From assembly GCF_014596525.1 (NCBI RefSeq), contig NZ_MSJP01000081.1, positions 1 through 58,903 on the forward strand: 58,903 nucleotides of DNA. The letters are read 5' to 3'. Of this stretch, positions 52,748-58,903 are shown in pieces; within the stretch, counting starts at the first letter, position 1, and every line of letters begins with the position of its first letter. The position numbers and the translations under genes are program-made. The notes beneath the pieces were generated by a model. It was not told where the DNA came from and did no database searches. It saw only the letters and a list, made by a program, of their open reading frames with translations. The stretch is from Streptomyces sp. CBMA291 (lineage in GTDB: Bacteria; Actinomycetota; Actinomycetes; Streptomycetales; Streptomycetaceae).

Positions 52748-53076
52748 TTACGTGAGTGTGCCAGCCGTCCCACGTGAGGGGAATGTACGTGCCTCGCCGG
52801 GGCGAGCGGGCGGGAACCCGGTGCCTTCGGATGGGAAACGACGGGCCCGGCTTCCGGGGCCGCCGAGCAGCCCTCGGCCGTAGCGCCGGAAGGCGCCCCG
52901 GCGCCCCCGCGCACGGTCGTTCCGAGCCCCGCACAGCCGGGGTCCGCCCGCTGCACGGCTGGGTCCGAGCCCCGCACGGCCGGGGTCCGCCCGCTACACG
53001 GCAGGTCCGGGCCCCGTACGGCCGGTCCGCCCCCTGCACGGCAGGTCCGGCCCCCGCCAGGCCGGTCCGCCCGGCC
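52748..53076. other. non-coding gap between ogt and the MFS gene, mostly repeats
   Basis: The first about 175 bp have no recognisable feature apart from the probable MFS promoter at the left edge. The right part is the tandem array described separately. No gene is seen. Confidence 0.5.
52926..53076. repeat. about 42-bp imperfect tandem repeat, 3.6 copies
   Basis: Units with the pattern GCCCCGCACRGCC-GGTCCGCCCGCTGCACGGC-GGTCCG start near 52926, 52969, 53011 and 53051, and the array runs into the stop codon of ogt. Copies differ by point changes and 1-3-bp indels. Confidence 0.75.
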
Positions 53077-53643
53077 TCAGAACAGCGGCGCCGGAAGAAC
53101 GCCCTCCAGGGCCAGCAGGCGCCGCTTGGTCTCCAGACCGCCCCCGAAGCCGCCCAGACCGCCGTCGCTCTCCACCACCCGGTGGCACGGCACGACCACC
53201 GGCAGCGGGTTGGCGCCCATCGCCGCGCCCACCGCCTGCGCCGCGCCCGGCTGCCCCACCCGCCGCGCCAGCTCCCCGTACCCGACGACCGTCCCGTAGG
53301 GCACGCTCTCGGCCAGCTCGCGCAGTACCTGCCGGTGGAAGCCGGAGGTCAGGCTCCAGTCCAGGGGCAGGCCGATCGGGCCCGGCTCGCCCGCGAAGTA
53401 CCGGTCGAACCGGCGTATCGCACCGGAAAGCAGCCCCGAGGCGCGCTCCACCGGCTCCGCGCCGAGCTGTCCCGCGAGCCGGGCGAGCATCCGCTCGCGC
53501 CGCTCCGCGTCGGCATGGAACTCGACCCGCACGAGTCCCCGCCCGGTGGCGGCGAGGAAGAGCGGTCCGATGTCGCTCGCCATGACCGTCCACTCCACCG
53601 GCACCGGCCGCCCGCCGTCCGCAGTCGCCGTCTCGATCTCCAT
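53077..53643 (-). CDS. ogt: methylated-DNA--[protein]-cysteine S-methyltransferase
   Basis: A 188-aa suicide DNA-repair protein that transfers methyl from O6-methylguanine to its own cysteine. The active site VVVPCHRVV places the acceptor at C153. FHRQVLRELAESVPYGTVVGYGELARRVG is the DNA-binding helix-turn-helix with the Arg finger. The N-terminal about 90 residues are the usual ribonuclease-H-like lobe without metal ligands. ATG 53643 is six bases after the -10 of a damage-type promoter and has no Shine-Dalgarno sequence, so translation is probably leaderless. A downstream Met (residue 21) is a less likely start. Repeat arrays flank the gene on both sides. Confidence 0.93.
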   Translation of the reverse strand: MEIETATADGGRPVPVEWTVMASDIGPLFLAATGRGLVRVEFHADAERRERMLARLAGQLGAEPVERASGLLSGAIRRFDRYFAGEPGPIGLPLDWSLTSGFHRQVLRELAESVPYGTVVGYGELARRVGQPGAAQAVGAAMGANPLPVVVPCHRVVESDGGLGGFGGGLETKRRLLALEGVLPAPLF

Positions 53644-53649
53644 GCCGCC

Positions 53650-53672
53650 ACCGTACGGCCCCCCACTGACAG
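53650..53672 (-). promoter_or_regulatory. PafBC-type DNA-damage promoter of ogt
   Basis: On the minus strand CTGTCAGTG (53672-53664), eight bases, TACGGT (53655-53650), then six bases to the ATG. Only the first base departs from TTGTCRGTG-N8-TANNNT. It is nearly identical to the uvrB promoter. Confidence 0.75.
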
Positions 53673-53704
53673 TCCGGTCTCCCTCGGGCCGACGGTGCGG
53701 CCGT

Positions 53705-53746
53705 GCGAGCCCGACGGTCCGGCCCGGCGAGCCCGACGGTCCGGCC
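53705..53746. repeat. 22-bp direct repeat upstream of ogt
   Basis: GCGAGCCCGACGGTCCGGCC occurs at 53705-53724 and 53727-53746, with degenerate flanking copies. It lies in the 296-bp divergent gap between ogt and the MHYT gene. Confidence 0.75.
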
Positions 53747-53863
53747 GTGTGTGGACCGGCCGTCCGGACGGGTGCCGACCGCAGCCAAGATCACGAACAG
53801 GTATCGCTCCGGTCTCGCGACCGAAAAATCCCCGGTCACATGGTCGTGGAACCTCCGGCGCGC

Positions 53864-53869
53864 CATAAT
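53864..53869 (+). promoter_or_regulatory. candidate -10 (CATAAT) of the MHYT gene
   Basis: CATAAT is five of six to consensus and stands out in this GC-rich DNA. The hexamer 17 bases upstream (TGGTCG) is a poor -35. It lies about 70 bp before the start codon. Confidence 0.35.
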
Positions 53870-53939
53870 CTCGCCCCGTAGCACCAGCGGTACCGACTGT
53901 TTTCGGACGACGTGGCACCAGGCCGGAGGGCACGCGCGC

Positions 53940-54830
53940 ATGCAGGGCACGGTCGACGGATTCAGCTACGGGCTCGTCACGCCGGTGGCCTCCTTTCTCA
54001 TGGCCTGCCTCGGCGGCGCCCTCGGGCTGAGGTGCACCACCCGGTCGATCCGCCACCGCGACAGCTTCAAGGCGGGCTGGCTCACCCTCGGCGCCACCTC
54101 GATCGGCGCCGGCATCTGGACCATGCACTTCATCGCGATGATGGGCTTCTCCATCGGCCAGGCGCCCGTCGTCTACAACCGCCCCATCACCTTCGCCAGC
54201 CTGGGCGTGGCCGTCCTGATGGTCGGCATCGGCGTCTTCATCGTCGGCTACCGGGGCGCCACCGTGCTCAGCCTCGTCACCGGCGGCACCATCACCGGTC
54301 TCGGCATCGCCACCATGCACTACCTCGGCATGGCCGGGATGCGACTGCACGGACACGTCGAGTACGACACGTTCACCGTCGCCCTCTCCGTGGTCATCGC
54401 CGTGGTGGCGGCCACCACGGCCCTCTGGGCGGCCGTCTCCGTACATGGATTTCTGGCCAGTCTCGGCGCCAGCCTGGTCATGGGGGTCGCCGTCAGTGGT
54501 ATGCACTACACCGCCATGGCCGCCGTCAGCGTCGAACTGCACGCCCCCGCCCCCGACGGCGACGACCTGGGCTCCTCGCTGCTGCCGATGCTGATCGGTC
54601 CCGCGGTCTTCCTCATCCTCGCCGCCGTCGTCGTCATGTTCGATCCGCTCCTGGTCATGGGCGACCCGCAGTGGCAGCGCTCCGCAGCCAGGGCCGTGCA
54701 CCGACCGGGCGTACCCGCCCCCAGCCACGTCCCTTCCTACGGCGCGCCCGTGAGCCGGTGGGCCCGTCCCGGCGGCAGGGGCCTTCGCAGAAGCGTTCCC
54801 CGGGGCGGCCACCGCTCCCAGGACTGGTGA
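53940..54830 (+). CDS. MHYT-domain integral membrane sensor
   Basis: A 296-aa membrane protein with seven predicted helices and three MHYT-type motifs, TMHFIAMMG, TMHYLGMAG and GMHYTAMAA, whose Met/His residues are proposed to bind copper or sense small gases (O2, NO, CO). There is no attached GGDEF/EAL output domain. A 60-residue Arg/Pro/Gly-rich cytoplasmic tail ends the protein. ATG 53940 has GGAGGG nine bases upstream. It precedes uvrB on the same strand by 40 bp, but uvrB has its own promoter in that gap. Confidence 0.88.
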   Translation: MQGTVDGFSYGLVTPVASFLMACLGGALGLRCTTRSIRHRDSFKAGWLTLGATSIGAGIWTMHFIAMMGFSIGQAPVVYNRPITFASLGVAVLMVGIGVFIVGYRGATVLSLVTGGTITGLGIATMHYLGMAGMRLHGHVEYDTFTVALSVVIAVVAATTALWAAVSVHGFLASLGASLVMGVAVSGMHYTAMAAVSVELHAPAPDGDDLGSSLLPMLIGPAVFLILAAVVVMFDPLLVMGDPQWQRSAARAVHRPGVPAPSHVPSYGAPVSRWARPGGRGLRRSVPRGGHRSQDW

Positions 54831-54841
54831 TCAGCACCCGG

Positions 54842-54864
54842 CTGTCAGTGCGGGGTCGTACGGT
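54842..54864 (+). promoter_or_regulatory. PafBC-type DNA-damage promoter of uvrB
   Basis: CTGTCAGTG (54842-54850), eight bases, TACGGT (54859-54864), then six bases to ATG 54871. Only the first base differs from TTGTCRGTG-N8-TANNNT. It predicts a leaderless uvrB mRNA. Confidence 0.75.
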
Positions 54865-54870
54865 GGTTGC

Positions 54871-57009
54871 ATGCGGCCCGTTTCCAAGATCGAACGTTCG
54901 GTGGCGCCCTTCGAGGTCGTCAGCGAGTACCAGCCCAGCGGCGACCAGCCCACGGCCATCGCCGACCTGGAGCGGCGTGTCCGCGCGGGCGAGAAGGACG
55001 TCGTGCTCCTCGGTGCCACCGGCACCGGAAAGTCCGCGACCACCGCGTGGATGATCGAGAAGCTCCAGCGCCCCACCCTGGTGATGGCGCCGAACAAGAC
55101 GCTCGCCGCCCAGCTGGCGAACGAGTTCCGCGAGCTCCTGCCGAACAACGCGGTGGAGTACTTCGTCTCGTACTACGACTACTACCAGCCCGAGGCGTAC
55201 GTCCCCCAGTCGGACACGTACATCGAGAAGGACTCCTCCATCAACGAGGAGGTCGAGCGGCTCCGGCACTCCGCGACGAACTCCCTGCTCACCCGCAGGG
55301 ACGTCGTCGTGGTCGCCTCCGTCTCCTGCATCTACGGCCTCGGCACCCCCCAGGAGTACGTGGACCGGATGGTCCCGCTCAAGGTCGGCGAGGAGATCGA
55401 CCGGGACCAGCTCCTGCGCCGCTTCGTCGACATCCAGTACACGCGCAACGACCTGGCGTTCACCCGGGGCACCTTCCGCGTCCGCGGCGACACCATCGAG
55501 ATCTTCCCGGTCTACGAGGAGCTGGCCGTCCGCATCGAGATGTTCGGCGACGAGATCGAGGCCCTCTCCACCCTCCACCCGCTCACCGGCGAGGTCATCA
55601 GCGAGGACCGCGAGCTGTACATCTTCCCCGCCAGCCACTACGTCGCGGGTCCCGAGCGCATGGAGCGCGCGGTCAACGACATCGAGCGCGAGCTGGAGGG
55701 CCGCCTCGCCGAGCTGGACAAGCAGGGCAAGCACCTGGAGTCGCAGCGCCTGCGCATGCGGACCACGTACGACATCGAGATGATGCGCCAGATCGGCTCC
55801 TGCTCCGGCATCGAGAACTACTCGATGCACTTCGACGGACGCGAGCCCGGCTCCGCGCCCAACACCCTCCTCGACTACTTCCCCGAGGACTTCCTCCTCG
55901 TCATCGACGAGTCCCATGTCACCGTGCCCCAGATCGGTGCCATGTACGAGGGCGACGCCTCCCGCAAGCGGACCCTGGTCGACCACGGCTTCCGGCTGCC
56001 GTCCGCGCTCGACAACCGCCCGCTGAAGTGGGAGGAGTTCCAGGAGCGCATCGGCCAGACCGTCTACCTCTCCGCCACCCCCGGCGCCTACGAACTCTCC
56101 CGGGGCGACGGCTTCGTCGAACAGATCATCCGCCCCACCGGACTCGTCGACCCCGAGGTCGTCGTCAAGCCCACCGAAGGCCAGATCGACGACCTGGTCC
56201 ACGAGATCCGGCTGCGCACCGAGCGGGACGAGCGCGTCCTCGTCACCACCCTCACCAAGAAGATGGCCGAGGACCTCACGGACTACTTCCTTGAGCTCGG
56301 CATCCAGGTCCGCTATCTGCACAGCGACGTCGACACCCTGCGCCGCATCGAACTGCTGCGGGAGCTGCGCGCCGGAGAGTACGACGTGCTCGTCGGCATC
56401 AACCTCCTCCGCGAGGGCCTCGACCTCCCGGAGGTCTCCCTCGTCGCCATCCTCGACGCCGACAAGCAGGGCTTCCTGCGCTCCGGGACCTCCCTGATCC
56501 AGACCATCGGCCGTGCCGCGCGCAACGTCTCGGGCCAGGTCCACATGTACGCGGACCGGATCACCCCGGCGATGGAGCAGGCCATCGACGAGACCAACCG
56601 GCGCCGCGAGAAGCAGGTCGCGTACAACAAGGAGCGGGGGATCGACCCGCAACCGCTCCGCAAGAAGATCAACGACATCGTCGCCACCATCGCGCGCGAG
56701 GAAGTCGACACCGAGGAGCTGCTCGGCACCGGCTACCGCCAGGTCAAGGAGGGCAAGGGCGCCAAGGCACCCGTCCCCGCGCTCGCCGCGCACGGCGTCA
56801 AGCGCAAGGGCAAGGGCGGCGCTTCGGACTCGGCGCTTCAGCTCGGCGACCGGCCCGCCACGGAACTGGCCTCCATCATCGAGGAGATGACCGAGCGGAT
56901 GCGCGCGGCGGCGGCGGACCTCCAGTTCGAGGTGGCGGCCAGACTCCGTGACGAGGTGGGCGAGCTGAAGAAGGAACTGCGCCAGATGAAGGAGGCCGGA
57001 ATCGCCTGA
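54871..57009 (+). CDS. uvrB: UvrABC excinuclease subunit B
   Basis: A 712-aa helicase-like damage-verification subunit of nucleotide excision repair. It shows Walker A LGATGTGKSA (residues 48-57), MAPNKTLAAQLANEF, the beta-hairpin FVSYYDYYQPEAYVP (about 98-112), VIDESHV (DESH box), YLSATPG, VGINLLREGLDLPEVSLVAILDADKQGFLRS and QTIGRAARN. The C-terminal UVR domain that contacts UvrC is at about 675-710. Length and motifs are complete. The start has no Shine-Dalgarno sequence and lies six bases after a damage-type -10. uvrA and uvrC are not in the window. Confidence 0.97.
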   Translation: MRPVSKIERSVAPFEVVSEYQPSGDQPTAIADLERRVRAGEKDVVLLGATGTGKSATTAWMIEKLQRPTLVMAPNKTLAAQLANEFRELLPNNAVEYFVSYYDYYQPEAYVPQSDTYIEKDSSINEEVERLRHSATNSLLTRRDVVVVASVSCIYGLGTPQEYVDRMVPLKVGEEIDRDQLLRRFVDIQYTRNDLAFTRGTFRVRGDTIEIFPVYEELAVRIEMFGDEIEALSTLHPLTGEVISEDRELYIFPASHYVAGPERMERAVNDIERELEGRLAELDKQGKHLESQRLRMRTTYDIEMMRQIGSCSGIENYSMHFDGREPGSAPNTLLDYFPEDFLLVIDESHVTVPQIGAMYEGDASRKRTLVDHGFRLPSALDNRPLKWEEFQERIGQTVYLSATPGAYELSRGDGFVEQIIRPTGLVDPEVVVKPTEGQIDDLVHEIRLRTERDERVLVTTLTKKMAEDLTDYFLELGIQVRYLHSDVDTLRRIELLRELRAGEYDVLVGINLLREGLDLPEVSLVAILDADKQGFLRSGTSLIQTIGRAARNVSGQVHMYADRITPAMEQAIDETNRRREKQVAYNKERGIDPQPLRKKINDIVATIAREEVDTEELLGTGYRQVKEGKGAKAPVPALAAHGVKRKGKGGASDSALQLGDRPATELASIIEEMTERMRAAAADLQFEVAARLRDEVGELKKELRQMKEAGIA

Positions 57010-57085
57010 ACAGGCGGTTCCACAGGGAAAGCGGCGCGGTCCGGTGTGTTGCAAGACCGAAACGAAACCGGACCGCGTCCGCACG

Positions 57086-57108
57086 GTGTCAGTGCCGCTG
57101 CGTAGGCT
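57086..57108 (+). promoter_or_regulatory. PafBC-type DNA-damage promoter of the first terD gene
   Basis: GTGTCAGTG (57086-57094), eight bases, TAGGCT (57103-57108). Only the first base differs from TTGTCRGTG-N8-TANNNT. Unlike uvrB and ogt, a leader of about 60 nt follows and contains an AGAGGGG ribosome-binding site. Confidence 0.7.
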
Positions 57109-57174
57109 GCTGGGAACCGCGCGCGCCGCACGGCGGCGGCGCGGGGGTGAACGACGGACGAGAGGGGCAGACGC

Positions 57175-57753
57175 GTGTCGGTCAACATGACCAAGGGTCA
57201 GGCCATCAGCCTGGAGAAGAAGGGCGGAGGCAGCCTCAGCCAGGTGCGGATGGGCCTCGGCTGGCAGGCGGCGCCGCGCCGCGGGTTCTTCGGCTCGCGC
57301 ACCCGGGAGATCGACCTCGACGCCTCGGCCGTCCTCTTCGCCGAGAAGCAGCCGGTCGACGTGGTCTTCTTCCGCCACCTGACCAGCGACGACGGCTCGG
57401 TCCAGCACACCGGGGACAACCTCGTCGGCGGTGCGGGCCAGGGCGGCGACGACGAGGCGATCCTGGTGGACCTGGAGCGGGTCCCGGTCCACATCGACCA
57501 GATCGTCTTCACGGTGAACTCCTTCACCGGCCAGACCTTCCAGGAAGTGCAGAACGCGTTCTGCCGCATCCTCGACGAGACCAACGGGCAGGAACTCGCC
57601 CGGTACACCCTCGACGGCGGCGGCAACTACACCGCGCAGATCATGGCCAAGGTCCACCGGGTCGGCAACGGCTGGCAGATGACCGCCCTGGGCAATCCGG
57701 CCAACGGCCGCACCTTCCAGGACCTCATGCCGGCGATCCTGCCGCACCTGTAG
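57175..57753 (+). CDS. terD: TerD-family stress protein
   Basis: A 192-aa TerD domain protein starting MTKGQAISLEKKGGGSLSQVRMGLGWQ, with the two calcium-binding loops recognisable as REIDLDASAVLF and HTGDNLVGGAGQGGDDEAILVDL, and the core FTVNSFTGQTFQEVQNAFCRILD. TerD proteins bind Ca2+ and are linked to tellurite, phage and DNA-damage tolerance. The biochemical activity is unknown. GTG 57175 sits behind AGAGGGG; an ATG four codons in is an alternative. It lies 165 bp after uvrB with its own damage-type promoter. A hairpin terminator separates it from the next TerD gene. Confidence 0.93.
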   Translation: MSVNMTKGQAISLEKKGGGSLSQVRMGLGWQAAPRRGFFGSRTREIDLDASAVLFAEKQPVDVVFFRHLTSDDGSVQHTGDNLVGGAGQGGDDEAILVDLERVPVHIDQIVFTVNSFTGQTFQEVQNAFCRILDETNGQELARYTLDGGGNYTAQIMAKVHRVGNGWQMTALGNPANGRTFQDLMPAILPHL

Positions 57754-57775
57754 ACGGCCCGAGCGGCAGTCACCC

Positions 57776-57809
57776 ACAGCTCCCGGCGGCGACAAGCCCC
57801 GGGAGCTGT
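57776..57809 (+). terminator. terminator between the two TerD genes
   Basis: A perfect 11-bp stem (57776-57786 / 57799-57809) with a 12-base loop, 22 bp after the terD stop. Confidence 0.75.
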
Positions 57810-57897
57810 CCTCATGGGCCGCCGCGCCGACCGCGCCGTGCTCGCACCACCCGCACCGCACGCACCACACTGGGAAACGCCGAAAGGGACAGAGCCG

Positions 57898-58903
<1,006 letters not shown>

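Noticed and set aside
54889..54902. CGAACGTTCG palindrome near the uvrB start, considered as an SOS (LexA) box
   Set aside because: Actinobacterial SOS boxes have a four-base spacer between CGAAC and GTTCG. Here there is none, and the site is inside the coding region.

Overview
The window is about 59 kb of GC-rich chromosome, with codon third positions almost all G or C and many GTG and TTG starts. It carries a chaplin with a sortase signal, an ANTAR regulator (pdtaR), a liv transporter, and the gene order pyk - tRNA - pdtaR - liv - polA - rpsA - coaE - uvrB - terD. From memory, this order is typical of the conserved core of a Streptomyces chromosome; synteny was not checked against a database. 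No insertion sequence, prophage, CRISPR array, rRNA or replication origin was seen. Nearly all sequence is accounted for by 49 protein genes and one tRNA.

Layout. (1) 158-2949: a two-gene decarboxylase / N-hydroxylase pair of desferrioxamine type, without the acyltransferase and synthetase. (2) 2960-7337: a secreted Tat-exported nucleotidase (minus), pyruvate kinase, an unusual short tRNA with anticodon CAA (minus), and the ANTAR response regulator pdtaR. (3) 7486-13239: the branched-chain amino acid ABC operon livJHMGF (minus), with an attenuator-like hairpin after livJ. (4) 13778-20627: a hotdog thioesterase and an FdhF/YdeP-type molybdopterin oxidoreductase (minus), divergent from polA, then a DUF4184 membrane protein. 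(5) 20866-29684: a secreted lytic transglycosylase, a 46-aa membrane peptide with a DUF3068 protein, the HrpB helicase, a methyltransferase, and rpsA with a clear promoter, a structured leader and a terminator. (6) 29850-38411: a secreted beta-helix protein, PAC2, coaE, a TPR protein, DUF6343, a small lipoprotein, and a SNF2 helicase / SWIM zinc-finger operon. (7) 38540-47180: a long chaplin, DUF2293, an AlaA-type aminotransferase divergent from an HxlR regulator, an SDR-MerR pair, a uridine-kinase-like protein with a broken P-loop, the pseudouridine salvage pair psuG-psuK, and a cupin. (8) 47734-52747: a secreted metallophosphoesterase - MFS - beta-propeller operon and a second MFS exporter. 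(9) 53077-58903: ogt, an MHYT-domain sensor, uvrB, and two TerD-family genes, the last cut by the window edge.

The main finding is regulatory. The same 23-bp promoter, TTGTCRGTG-N8-TANNNT, lies in front of ogt, uvrB and terD. It also occurs as two divergent copies between polA and the FdhF-like oxidoreductase, and in a weaker form before the SNF2-SWIM operon. This matches the motif known from mycobacteria for the RecA-independent, PafBC-dependent DNA-damage response. In ogt, uvrB and polA the -10 element ends exactly six bases before the start codon, which predicts leaderless mRNAs. The window therefore appears to hold a dispersed DNA-damage regulon, which may include two genes not usually regarded as repair genes (terD and the oxidoreductase).

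Other unusual items are a helically phased six-copy 10-bp repeat in the aminotransferase/HxlR divergent promoter, the class I tRNA with a leucine anticodon, and small GC-rich tandem repeats that recur at convergent gene ends. Functions are assigned from motifs read by eye. No database search was possible.
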